27,574 bases of DNA. Origin: DASZCR01 sp035942915. Its GTDB lineage: Bacteria; Acidobacteriota; Blastocatellia; Pyrinomonadales; Pyrinomonadaceae. Where the stretch lies: assembly GCA_035942915.1 (NCBI GenBank), contig DASZCR010000044.1:1-27574 (forward strand). The letters are read 5' to 3'. The notes below the pieces were generated by a model. It did not search any database and had not been told where the DNA came from. It saw only the letters and a list, made by a program, of their open reading frames with translations. This document shows, one piece after another, positions 15,164 through 22,806 of this stretch. A program made the translations under genes and the position numbers. Each line of letters starts with the position of its first letter. Position 1 is the first letter of the stretch.

Positions 15164-18100
15164 ATGTTGAAAGCCATCGCGTTTTTTCTGTTGCTCGTCG
15201 GCGCGTGCGTGCCGTCCGTCGCAGCGCAGACCCGGCAGCCTTTGCTCTTGCAGAAGCCGACCGTCAGCCGCACCCAGATTGCTTTCGTCTATGCGGGCGA
15301 CATCTGGACTGTGAGCCGTCAGGGCGGAGACGCCAAACGACTGACGACGGGCGTCGGCGTCGAAACCAATCCGCTCTTCTCGCCCGACGGCCAGACCATC
15401 GCCTTCACGGGCGAGTACGACGGCAACTTCGACCTCTACGTCGTGCCCGCAGAGGGCGGCGTGCCGCGTCGCCTCACCTATCATCCCGGCAACGATTTGC
15501 TGCAAGCCTGGACGCCCGACGGTCGTGGACTGCTCTTTCGTTCGGGGCGCCACAGCTACTCGCGTTTCAATCGTCTCTTTGTCATGCCGCTCGACGGCGG
15601 GCTGGAAACTGAAGTCCCTCTGCCGATGGCCGAAGAGGGCGTCTACTCGCCCGACGGGGCGCGGCTCGCTTACGTCCCGCTCGGACGCGCCTTCACCGTC
15701 TGGAAGCGTTATCGCGGCGGGCAGACGACGCCGGTCTGGATAGCCAACCTCTCGGATTCGAGCGTCGAACGGATTCCGCGCGACAACTCGAACGACTTCA
15801 ATCCGATGTGGGTCGGCAGCAACGTCTTCTTCCTCTCCGACCGTAACGGCGCGGTGACGCTCTTCTCCTACACGCCCGGCTCGAAGAAGGTCACGCAGGT
15901 TGTCCGCAACGACGGGCTTGACATCAAGTCGGCGTCGGCCGGCCCCGGCGCTATCGTCTACGAACAGTTCGGCTCGATACATCTCTACGACCTCGCGTCG
16001 AACCGCGCGCAGGCCGTCGATATCAACGTCGCGGGCGACCTCCCGTCCGTGCGCCCGCGCTTCGAGCGCGTGACGAACCGCATCAGCACGGCGGCCATCT
16101 CGCCGACGGGCGCGCGCGCCGTCTTCGAGGCACGCGGCGAGATTCTGACCGTCCCGGCCGAGAAGGGCGACGTGCGTAACCTGACGAACACGCCCGGCGT
16201 CTTCGAGCGCGACCCCTCCTGGTCGCCCGATGGAAAATGGCTCGCTTACTTCTCCGACGAGTCGGGCGAGTATCAACTTCATCTGCGCCCGCAGAGCGGC
16301 ATGGGCGAAGTGCGCAAGATTAGCCTCAGCCAGCAGCCGACCTTCTTCTACTCGCCCACATGGTCGCCCGACAGCCGAAAGATTCTCTTTACGGACAAGC
16401 GTCTGACGCTCTGGTACGTTGACGTGGCGACGCCGGGCAGCGCGCCCGTGCGCGTCGATACGAACACCTACGACAACCCGCAACGCTCGTTCGACCCCGC
16501 ATGGTCGCCCGACAGCCGTTGGATTGTTTACACCAAGCAACTCAAGAACCGTCTCTCGGCCGTCCACGTCTATTCGCTCGACACGCGACAGGCGACGCAG
16601 GTGACCGACGGCATGAGCGACGCGCGTTACGCCGTCTTTGACAAGAGCGGCAAGTATCTCTACTTCACCGCCAGCACCAACGCCGGGCCGTCCTCCGGCT
16701 GGCTCGACATGTCGAGTTTCGGACGCGCCATCACGCGCAGCCTCTACGTCGTCGTCCTGCGAAAAGACCTGCCCTCGCCGCTGGCACCGGAAAGTGATGA
16801 GGAGAAGGTAGCGCCTGAGGCCGCGCCCACTCCGCCCTCCGACAAGAAGAGCGGCGAAGAGGCTGCGGCCGACTCTGCGGCGCAGACGCCCGCGCCCGTC
16901 ACAGGCACGCCGGGGCCGCCCGCGACGACGCCGCCTGCGACCGCCAACGCGCAGGCCAAAGCCAAAGAGGGCGAGACTCGCATCGACTTCGACAACATCA
17001 GCCAGCGCGTCCTCGCGCTGCCGCTTCCGGCGCGCAACTACATCGGCCTCGGCGCGGGCAAGGCCGGGACGGTCTTCGTCGCCGAAGTCGCCATCGTGCC
17101 CGTTCCCGGCAGCCCGCAAGGCGTCACGCTCAGCAAGTTCGACCTCGACAAGCGCAAGGCAGACAAGGTGCTCGAAGGCGCGAACTTCATCGACTTCTCC
17201 CACAACGGCGAGAAGTTACTCTATCGGCAGGGCGAGAATTGGTTCATCGTCGGGACGGCGCAGCCGGTCAAGCCGGGCGACGGCGCGCTGCGTCTCGAAG
17301 GCATGGAAGTTAAAGTTGACCCGCGCGCCGAATGGACGCAGATGTACCGCGAAATCTGGCGCATCGAACGCGACTTCTTCTACGACCCGAACCATCACGG
17401 CCTCGACCTCAAAGCGGCCGAAGCCAAGTACGCGCCCTATCTCGAACAGGTGGCGAGCCGCGCAGACTTGAACTACCTCTTCTCCGAGATGCTCGGCGAG
17501 TTGTCCGTCGGCCACCTCTTCGTCGGCGGCGGCGACCTGCCCGAAGCGCGCCGCGTGCGCGGCGGACTGCTCGGCGCAGACTTTAAGATTGAGAACGGGC
17601 GCTATCGCTTCGCGCGCGTCTACAACGGCGAGAACTGGAATCCGAACCTGCGCGCGCCCCTCACGCAACCCGGCGTCAACGTCACGGCGGGCGAGTACCT
17701 GATAGCCGTCAACGGCCGCGAGGTGCGCTCGACCGACAACGTCTACAGCTTCTTCGAGGGGACGGCAGGCAAGTCTGTGCTCATCAAGGTCGGGCCGAAC
17801 CCGGACGGCAGCGGCGCGCGTGAAGTGGTCGTCGTTCCCGTCGAGAGCGAGACGAACCTGCGCAACCTCGCGTGGATTGAAGACAACCGGCGCAAGGTTG
17901 ACCAGATGAGTAACGGCCGCCTCGCCTATGTCTATCTGCCAGACACGGGCGGCGGCGGCTACACCAACTTCAACCGCTACTACTTCGCGCAGATTAACAA
18001 GGAGGGCGCGGTCGTTGACGAACGCTTCAACAGCGGCGGCACGGCGGCCGACTATATCGTTGACTACATGCGTCGTCCGCTGCTGAACTACTGGGCGACG

Positions 18101-18577
18101 CGCGAGGGCGAGCCTTTCACGACGCCGGTCGGCTCGATTTACGGGCCGAAGGTGATGATTGTCAACGAGTATGCCGGTTCGGGCGGCGACGCGATGCCCT
18201 GGTACTTCCGCAAGCTCGGCATCGGCCCGCTCATCGGCAAGCGCACGTGGGGCGGACTCGTCGGCATCTACGACACGCCGCAACTCATCGACGGCGGCTT
18301 CGTCACCGCGCCGCGCGTCGCCTTCTTCAACACCGAAGGCGAATGGGAAGTGGAGAACTACGGCGTCGCGCCCGACATCGAGGTCGAGTTCGAGCCGCAG
18401 GCGTGGCGCGCCGGACGCGACCCGCAACTCGAACGCGCCGTGGCCGTCGCACTGGAGGCGCTGCAAAAGAACCCTCTGCCGCAACGCCGCATGCCCGCCT
18501 ACCCGAACTATCACAAGCAGACGGGCGCGGGACGAAACGGCGCAGGACGCGCCTCCTCAGGCGGCGCGCGTCAGTAA
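15164..18577 (+). CDS. Secreted Tricorn-like S41 family protease
   Basis: A 1137-residue protein with a signal peptide (hydrophobic 5-21, cleavage likely after AAQ near 23), so probably periplasmic. Residues 30-530 are beta-propeller repeats (many SPDG/SPDS-type turns, as in TolB and Tricorn). A Pro/Ala/Glu-rich linker spans about 536-605. The Tricorn C1-like part is near 725-795 (WRIERDFFYDPNHHG), a PDZ-like domain about 803-895, and the S41 core after 900. Candidate catalytic residues are His784 (LSVGHLF), Ser1006 (YAGSGGDAMP), Asp1009 and Glu1064 (VENYGVAPD). By family analogy it trims peptides. Position 783, before the His, is Gly, where archaeal Tricorn has Ser. GGAG lies 10 nt before ATG 15164. 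A strong hairpin follows the stop. Confidence 0.92.
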   Translation: MLKAIAFFLLLVGACVPSVAAQTRQPLLLQKPTVSRTQIAFVYAGDIWTVSRQGGDAKRLTTGVGVETNPLFSPDGQTIAFTGEYDGNFDLYVVPAEGGVPRRLTYHPGNDLLQAWTPDGRGLLFRSGRHSYSRFNRLFVMPLDGGLETEVPLPMAEEGVYSPDGARLAYVPLGRAFTVWKRYRGGQTTPVWIANLSDSSVERIPRDNSNDFNPMWVGSNVFFLSDRNGAVTLFSYTPGSKKVTQVVRNDGLDIKSASAGPGAIVYEQFGSIHLYDLASNRAQAVDINVAGDLPSVRPRFERVTNRISTAAISPTGARAVFEARGEILTVPAEKGDVRNLTNTPGVFERDPSWSPDGKWLAYFSDESGEYQLHLRPQSGMGEVRKISLSQQPTFFYSPTWSPDSRKILFTDKRLTLWYVDVATPGSAPVRVDTNTYDNPQRSFDPAWSPDSRWIVYTKQLKNRLSAVHVYSLDTRQATQVTDGMSDARYAVFDKSGKYLYFTASTNAGPSSGWLDMSSFGRAITRSLYVVVLRKDLPSPLAPESDEEKVAPEAAPTPPSDKKSGEEAAADSAAQTPAPVTGTPGPPATTPPATANAQAKAKEGETRIDFDNISQRVLALPLPARNYIGLGAGKAGTVFVAEVAIVPVPGSPQGVTLSKFDLDKRKADKVLEGANFIDFSHNGEKLLYRQGENWFIVGTAQPVKPGDGALRLEGMEVKVDPRAEWTQMYREIWRIERDFFYDPNHHGLDLKAAEAKYAPYLEQVASRADLNYLFSEMLGELSVGHLFVGGGDLPEARRVRGGLLGADFKIENGRYRFARVYNGENWNPNLRAPLTQPGVNVTAGEYLIAVNGREVRSTDNVYSFFEGTAGKSVLIKVGPNPDGSGAREVVVVPVESETNLRNLAWIEDNRRKVDQMSNGRLAYVYLPDTGGGGYTNFNRYYFAQINKEGAVVDERFNSGGTAADYIVDYMRRPLLNYWATREGEPFTTPVGSIYGPKVMIVNEYAGSGGDAMPWYFRKLGIGPLIGKRTWGGLVGIYDTPQLIDGGFVTAPRVAFFNTEGEWEVENYGVAPDIEVEFEPQAWRAGRDPQLERAVAVALEALQKNPLPQRRMPAYPNYHKQTGAGRNGAGRASSGGARQ

Positions 18578-18592
18578 GCCCGAAAGTAAAAG

Positions 18593-18622
18593 GCGGGGCG
18601 GAGGATAGTTTCTCCGCCCCGC
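18593..18622. terminator. Bidirectional intrinsic terminator
   Basis: A perfect 11-bp GC-rich stem (GCGGGGCGGAG, 18593-18603, with CTCCGCCCCGC, 18612-18622) closes an 8-nt loop. It sits between the protease stop (18577) and the convergent glycine-zipper gene stop (18630). On the minus strand it is followed by CTTTTACTTT, a fair U-rich tail; on the plus strand the tail is weaker (TCTGTTAT). Confidence 0.85.
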
Positions 18623-18629
18623 TCTGTTA

Positions 18630-19262
18630 TCACGTACAGGCGGCGGCGATGCCTCCTGCTATTCCTCCGACGACAGCGCCGATAATTGCCCCACCACCGC
18701 CACCAATCGCTCCGCCGATGACCGCCCCGCCTATTACTCCGCCGACCATTCCGAGGCTGATTCTGTTTGAACGGGAAATGGCCGGAGCCGCCACGACGTT
18801 CGGCGACGCGCCATCGCCGGCAGGCGTCTCAATCGGCCCGCTTGAGGCGAGACCCGCAATCGCCAGCGCGACCGGGCTTGACGCTGCTTTGTCGAGCATC
18901 CGCTCGTATGTCTGGCGCACCCTCCGGGCAGCAGCCTCCGGGTCGCCTTTGCCGCGCTGCGCCGCGAAGATGGTCTTGCAAATCTCGTTTATTTCTTTGG
19001 CCTCTTGAGCGTTTATCAACCTGTTCTCTTGCAGTCTTCGCGTCCCTTCCCTTGCGGTCTTGAGTTGATTGCCCGGACGTTCATTGAGCAAACGTTCGAC
19101 CTCTGCCAACACAGACACTCGAAAATCTCCCGCTGCAACTGCCACGTTCAGTGAATGTGTGGCTTCAAGCGTGAGGAGCGAATCGAGCGACAAGTTCGTT
19201 CGAGGTTGCTTCGTGGCGCGTCGTCGGGCGGTTCTTTGGGGAGCAGATTTTTTAGTCGTCAT
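18630..19262 (-). CDS. Basic protein with C-terminal glycine zipper
   Basis: No known gene is recognised. I start it at ATG 19262 (MTTKKSAPQ), which has GGAGG 8 nt upstream, giving 210 residues; the 60 codons of open frame further upstream look like leader. The first 25 residues are highly basic and lack a secretion signal. Residues 30-140 are predicted helical and polar, with a conserved-looking RLINAQEAKEINEICK segment. From about 170 to the end there is an almost unbroken Gly/Ala/Ile/Val stretch with GG-x-IGG spacing (glycine-zipper type, as in membrane-inserting or amyloid-like segments) ending in Ala-Cys-Thr. Codon use is less GC-biased than in neighbouring genes. A membrane-associated role is inference. 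Confidence 0.8.
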   Translation of the reverse strand: MTTKKSAPQRTARRRATKQPRTNLSLDSLLTLEATHSLNVAVAAGDFRVSVLAEVERLLNERPGNQLKTAREGTRRLQENRLINAQEAKEINEICKTIFAAQRGKGDPEAAARRVRQTYERMLDKAASSPVALAIAGLASSGPIETPAGDGASPNVVAAPAISRSNRISLGMVGGVIGGAVIGGAIGGGGGAIIGAVVGGIAGGIAAACT

Positions 19263-19305
19263 GGGACAAGCCTCCTTCGGCTGGTTGTGAAGTGTGAAGG
19301 TGGTG

Positions 19306-19361
19306 GCGAGGAGGATAATGCGAGGAGGGATAGGACGAGGAGGATGGGACGAGGAAGACGG
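19306..19361. repeat. Four tandem 14-bp repeats in a gene leader
   Basis: Plus-strand units are GCGAGGAGGATAAT, GCGAGGAGGGATAG, GACGAGGAGGATGG and GACGAGGAAGACGG, in exact 14-bp register with a strictly purine-rich plus strand. Read on the minus strand they lie between the candidate promoter (19366-19394) and the ribosome-binding site of the glycine-zipper gene, so the transcript would begin with a pyrimidine-rich repeat. 14 is twice the 7-bp unit seen elsewhere in the window. Confidence 0.85.
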
Positions 19362-19365
19362 CAGG

Positions 19366-19394
19366 CTTATATCATCATTCCCACGAAGCGACAA
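19366..19394 (-). promoter_or_regulatory. Candidate promoter of the glycine-zipper gene
   Basis: On the minus strand TTGTCG (19389-19394) and TATAAG (19366-19371) are 17 nt apart, four and five matches of six. The predicted start near 19359 falls at the edge of the 14-bp repeat block and gives a leader of about 97 nt. Confidence 0.55.
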
Positions 19395-19464
19395 TCTCTT
19401 TCGTCGCTCACGCTTTCTCAACCCGCCGCGCGGATTCCACACCCGGTTCTTTTTTATCGTCTGC

Positions 19465-19494
19465 TTGACAGAGTGGCGCGCGAGAGCGTATAAG
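19465..19494 (+). promoter_or_regulatory. Promoter of the riboswitch-controlled methionine gene
   Basis: TTGACA (19465-19470, exact) and TATAAG (19489-19494, five of six) are 18 nt apart. The predicted transcript start is about 19500-19502, immediately before the SAM-II-like aptamer, which leaves a leader of about 130 nt before ATG 19633. The distance to the aptamer strongly supports both calls. Confidence 0.82.
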
Positions 19495-19502
19495 CGCGTC
19501 TA

Positions 19503-19560
19503 TCAAGCGTGGTGAGTTAAGGCGACTTGCGGCCACGTAAAATAAACCGCTAAACAGCTC
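19503..19560 (+). promoter_or_regulatory. SAM-II-like riboswitch aptamer
   Basis: Helix P1 is CGTGG (19508-19512) with CCACG (19533-19537), extendable by a U-G pair. The loop between them carries GTGAGTTA and CTTGC at positions equivalent to the family's GTGATTT and CTTGCAG. After P1 come 11 bases (TAAAATAAACC) and the hallmark GCTAAA (19549-19554), the same spacing I recall for alphaproteobacterial SAM-II (SAM_alpha) RNAs. A pseudoknot can form between GCGG (19529-19532) and CCGC (19547-19550); the pairing register expected from the family (GACTT with the bases before GCTAAA) is only partly complementary, so P2 is uncertain. It sits between a promoter and a methionine/folate gene, the expected context. 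The call rests on memory of the consensus, without a model search. Confidence 0.72.
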
Positions 19561-19595
19561 GGCGCTCGACGGCGCACGTCACTTCAGACTTCGAC

Positions 19596-19632
19596 GAAGT
19601 CCCGCGTTGTTTGGCGCGGGACTTCTTTCTTT
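19596..19632 (+). terminator. Intrinsic terminator/attenuator in the methionine gene leader
   Basis: A perfect 11-bp stem (GAAGTCCCGCG, 19596-19606, with CGCGGGACTTC, 19615-19625), an 8-nt loop and the tail TTTCTTT end exactly at the ATG (19633). The 5' arm can instead pair with GACTTC at 19587-19592 (6-bp, 3-nt loop) or with GACTT at 19524-19528 inside the aptamer, so antiterminator forms exist. This fits SAM-dependent premature termination. The only ribosome-binding-site-like bases (GGGA, 19618-19621) are inside the stem, so translation may be blocked too. Confidence 0.82.
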
Positions 19633-21546
19633 ATGGAAAATTTCAGAGACTTAATCGAGAGCGACCACGTCACCGTCTTCGACGGCGCGATGGGCACGAT
19701 GCTCTACGCGAAGGGCGTCTACATCAACCGCTCCTACGACGAGTTGAACCTCTCCAACCCCGACCTCGTCCGTGAAGTTCACGCCGAGTACGTGCGCGCC
19801 GGAGCCGAAGTCATCGAGACCAACACCTTCGGCGCGACCACCCCGCACTTGCAGCAATACGGACTCGAAGGAAGCGTCCGTCTCATCAACGTCGCCGCCG
19901 CACGTCTCGCGCGCGAGGCCGCAGCCGGGCGCGCTTACGTCGCCGGAGCCATCGGCCCGCTCGGCCTGCGCATCGAGCCTTACGGCCCGACCTCTTTTGA
20001 CGAGGCCAAAGACTTCTTCAAGGAACAGGCGTCGGCACTCCTCGAAGGCGGCGTCGACCTCTTCGTTCTCGAAACCTTCTCCGACATCTCCGAGATGCGT
20101 CAGGCCATCCGCGCCGTGCGCGAACTCTGCGACCTGCCCGTCATCACACAGGTCACCATCCAGAACGACGGCAACACCTCCTTCGGCACCACGCCCGAAG
20201 TCTTTACGGCGCGTCTGGACGAATGGGGCGCAGACGTTATCGGACTGAACTGCGGGGTCGGCCCCGCCATCGTCCTCTCGGCGGTGGAGAAGATGCGCGG
20301 CGTGACGACGAAAAAGCTCTCGGCGCAGCCGAACGCGGGCTTCCCGCGCGACGTGCAGGGCAGACAGTTCTACATGTGCTCGCCGGAGTACATGGCGAAG
20401 TACGCCAAGCGGATGATTCAGGCCGGAGTCAAATTCATCGGTGGCTGCTGCGGGACGACGCCCGCGCACATCAAGCTCATCTCCGACGCCGCGCGCGCCG
20501 TCTCGCCTCGTCTTTATCGCAGCGCCGCCGCCAACGCCTCGACGCTGGTCGCCAAAGAGCCTGCGCGCGTCGAAGAGTTGAAGCCTGCGGACATACAGGT
20601 TGTCCCGCCCGAAGAGCGCTCGAACTGGTCGCGCCGTCTGGTTGAAGGAAAGTTCGTCACGACGGTCGAGGTGCTTCCGCCGAAGGGCTGCGACGCGCAG
20701 CAGACGCTCGACTCGATACGACTGCTGAAAGAGGCGGGCGTCAACGCCGTCAACATCCCGGACGGGCCGCGTGCGCAGACGCGCATGAGCGCGCAGGCGA
20801 CGGCCGTCCTCGTCGAACGCGAAATCGGCCTCGAAGCCGTCCTTCATTATTGCTGTCGCGACCGCAACCTGCTCGGCATGATGTCAGACCTCCTCGGCGC
20901 GGCCGCGCTCGGTCTGCACAACCTGTTGCTGATTACCGGCGACCCGCCGAAGATGGGGCCTTACCCGGATGCGACGGCCGTCTTCGACATCGACTCCATC
21001 GGTCTGACGAACATGGTCAACAAGCTCAATCACGGCCTCGACCTCGGCAACAATCCCATCGGCTGCCCGACCTCCTTCTGCATCGGCGTCGGCGTCAATC
21101 CGGGCGCGATAAATCTCGACGAGGAGATTAAACGCTTCGAGTACAAGGTTGAGGCCGGAGCGGAGTTCGCCATCACGCAACCCGTCTTCGACGCAGAGCA
21201 GTTGCGCGACTTCCTCCGCCGCGTCGAGCACGTCCGCATCCCCGTCGTCGCAGGCATCTGGCCGCTTGTCTCCTATCGCAATGCCGAGTTCCTGCACAAC
21301 GAAGTGCCGGGCGTGCGCGTCACGCCCTCCATCATGGAGCGGATGCGCATCGCTTCCGAGAAGGGCAAAGAGTTTGCGCGCGAAGAAGGCATCCGCATCG
21401 CACGCGAACTCCTGCTCGAAGTCCGCGACCGCGTGCAGGGCGTACAGGTTTCCGCGCCCTTCAACAACGTCCGCTATGCCCTCGAAGTCTTCGAGGCGCT
21501 CGACGACACGGACTCAGTCGCCATCACCAGCAACTCGGCCGGTTGA
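19633..21546 (+). CDS. Homocysteine S-methyltransferase / methylenetetrahydrofolate reductase fusion
   Basis: A 637-residue two-domain enzyme of the B. subtilis YitJ type. Residues 1-290 are a homocysteine methyltransferase domain: VFDGAMGTML (15-24), ETNTFGA (62-68), and zinc ligands Cys207 in LNCGVGP and Cys272-Cys273 in GGCCGTTPAH. After a linker, residues 335-625 form a MetF-like reductase with HYCCRDRN, LLLITGDPPK and EFAITQPVFD, which bind FAD and folate. The enzyme would make 5-methyl-tetrahydrofolate and methylate homocysteine to methionine; no cobalamin-binding domain is present, so the methyl donor for the first domain is not certain. ATG 19633 follows the T-run of a terminator with no spaced ribosome-binding site. 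Control by SAM through the leader is strongly suggested. Confidence 0.94.
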   Translation: MENFRDLIESDHVTVFDGAMGTMLYAKGVYINRSYDELNLSNPDLVREVHAEYVRAGAEVIETNTFGATTPHLQQYGLEGSVRLINVAAARLAREAAAGRAYVAGAIGPLGLRIEPYGPTSFDEAKDFFKEQASALLEGGVDLFVLETFSDISEMRQAIRAVRELCDLPVITQVTIQNDGNTSFGTTPEVFTARLDEWGADVIGLNCGVGPAIVLSAVEKMRGVTTKKLSAQPNAGFPRDVQGRQFYMCSPEYMAKYAKRMIQAGVKFIGGCCGTTPAHIKLISDAARAVSPRLYRSAAANASTLVAKEPARVEELKPADIQVVPPEERSNWSRRLVEGKFVTTVEVLPPKGCDAQQTLDSIRLLKEAGVNAVNIPDGPRAQTRMSAQATAVLVEREIGLEAVLHYCCRDRNLLGMMSDLLGAAALGLHNLLLITGDPPKMGPYPDATAVFDIDSIGLTNMVNKLNHGLDLGNNPIGCPTSFCIGVGVNPGAINLDEEIKRFEYKVEAGAEFAITQPVFDAEQLRDFLRRVEHVRIPVVAGIWPLVSYRNAEFLHNEVPGVRVTPSIMERMRIASEKGKEFAREEGIRIARELLLEVRDRVQGVQVSAPFNNVRYALEVFEALDDTDSVAITSNSAG

Positions 21547-21570
21547 GCGACCGGCATCGGCCAAAATAGT

Positions 21571-21603
21571 GAAGGGGCAGAAGACATTGTCCTCTACCCC
21601 TTC
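21571..21603. terminator. Hairpin between convergent genes
   Basis: GAAGGGG (21571-21577) pairs with CCCCTTC (21597-21603), extended after one mismatch by AGA with TCT. It lies between the methionine gene stop (21546) and the stop of the convergent zinc-ribbon gene (21644). The tail on the minus strand is ACTATTTTGG and on the plus strand AAGAGTTATG, so T-runs are weak. It probably serves both genes. Confidence 0.6.
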
Positions 21604-21643
21604 AAGAGTTATGTCGCGCCTCTCGTCGCGCGCTTGGCAGGTG

Positions 21644-22564
21644 TCAGTCGGTCAGCCCAGACCGCAACTTACGGCGCGTCCGGCGATTCTTGCTGCTGTC
21701 GTCGAGATTCTTGACCCCCGCAATCTGCATCCTGAGGTCTTTGACCCGACGCGCTTTCTGCGTCTCGACTCCTCTGAGACCTTTGACCTTCTGCTCAAGT
21801 TGAGCGACGTTCGCCCTCTTGCGCGTGACGTGAGCGGTAGCCATCTGACCCTTTTTGCGTGTCCTCGTCGCGCGGGCAATGTCCTCTTTGAGCGCCTTCA
21901 GCGTGAGACTGGCTTCGGCAATCTGCCCTCTCACTCCCGCCAGTTCATTCTCGGCTACGGCCAGTTCTTTGTTCAGTTTTTTGAGCTTGAGTTGTTTCTC
22001 GTTGATGCGGCGCTGTATCGCAGCCTCTTTCTGCTCAAGACTCTCGATGTACTGCTCTTTCTCCTGAACCGCGCTCTCCTTCTGCTCTTCAGAGGTCTCT
22101 TTGATTTCGGCGCGCGCTGGTTCCTGCGGCGCCGCTTCCGCCGGAGATGTTTCGCGCGTGACGTTCGGCTCAGTCTGCATCGACGGAGTCTGAACATCCA
22201 TTCGTGCCTGCTGCGGCGCAGGCTGGCGAGACCATATCAGCACGGCCACGATAACGACGACTTGCAGGATGGCAAGGATGACGATGAAAACGAACATCGT
22301 CTGCAACTTGCGACCCAGTTGGCGTCCCGTCGCGTTGTCATCTCCCAAATCGAGAGGGACAACCTTTTTCGCAGCCTTCTTGTTAGGAAATTTCACTCCG
22401 TTGAGTTCGGAAGTTGAGTTCGGATTGGCTGACTTTTCGGACTTCTGAGACTCGGTGGCAGACGAGTCGGCCGAGCCTTTCGGAGGGACTTTCATCGGCA
22501 TGCCGCACTTGCGGCAATAGTTTGAGTCCAACTCCGATTCCACATGGCAGTTGCTGCACCTCAT
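21644..22564 (-). CDS. Zinc-ribbon, single-TM, coiled-coil protein
   Basis: Not a recognised gene. The 306 residues begin with a four-cysteine zinc ribbon (Cys3, Cys6, Cys17, Cys20), then a polar Ser/Lys-rich linker (28-85) and one transmembrane helix (about 90-111, very rich in Ile/Val/Leu). A Pro/Glu-rich stretch follows (112-150), then a long charged coiled coil (about 155-240, with heptad-like EQKEAAIQRRINEKQLK), and a strongly basic tail. With the ribbon in the cytoplasm, the coiled coil would lie outside the inner membrane. It might connect cytoplasmic and envelope events, but no function can be stated. Codon use is less GC-biased than in the metabolic genes. A good promoter lies about 140 bases before the start. 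Confidence 0.85.
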   Translation of the reverse strand: MRCSNCHVESELDSNYCRKCGMPMKVPPKGSADSSATESQKSEKSANPNSTSELNGVKFPNKKAAKKVVPLDLGDDNATGRQLGRKLQTMFVFIVILAILQVVVIVAVLIWSRQPAPQQARMDVQTPSMQTEPNVTRETSPAEAAPQEPARAEIKETSEEQKESAVQEKEQYIESLEQKEAAIQRRINEKQLKLKKLNKELAVAENELAGVRGQIAEASLTLKALKEDIARATRTRKKGQMATAHVTRKRANVAQLEQKVKGLRGVETQKARRVKDLRMQIAGVKNLDDSSKNRRTRRKLRSGLTD

Positions 22565-22704
22565 GGCAATCGCTCTTTCTCGCCGGAAGGGGGCGGATTG
22601 ACTTGTCGATACGGACGTGACGTTCGAGAACGGCGCTGCAAGGAGTCAGCAGATGGGGAGAACGTCAGCACGACTTCGCCGGGCTCTAGTCGGCATGTGC
22701 AGCG

Positions 22705-22734
22705 AGTATAGGAGAGTAAATCTCAAAGCGTCAA
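22705..22734 (-). promoter_or_regulatory. Promoter of the zinc-ribbon/coiled-coil gene
   Basis: On the minus strand TTGACG (22729-22734) and TATACT (22705-22710) are 18 nt apart, each five of six matches to the sigma70 boxes. The leader to ATG 22564 is about 134 nt. Confidence 0.7.
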
Positions 22735-22778
22735 TATTTATCTTTCCCTGAAAGTTGCACACCGCGCCGAGATTTCGC

Positions 22779-22806
22779 TTGCATTTTTCCGCGCAGCCGA
22801 TAGAAT
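22779..22806 (+). promoter_or_regulatory. Candidate promoter of the large secreted protein
   Basis: TTGCAT (22779-22784) and TAGAAT (22801-22806) are 16 nt apart, four and five matches of six. The predicted start near 22813 gives a leader of about 119 nt before TTG 22932. Confidence 0.5.

Noticed and set aside
15041..17203. Antisense open frame of 720 codons over the protease gene (and 17216-18514 likewise)
   Set aside because: Arg/Asp/Val-rich translation with no domain, a typical shadow of a GC-rich coding strand. The plus-strand frame has a signal peptide, propeller and S41 motifs.
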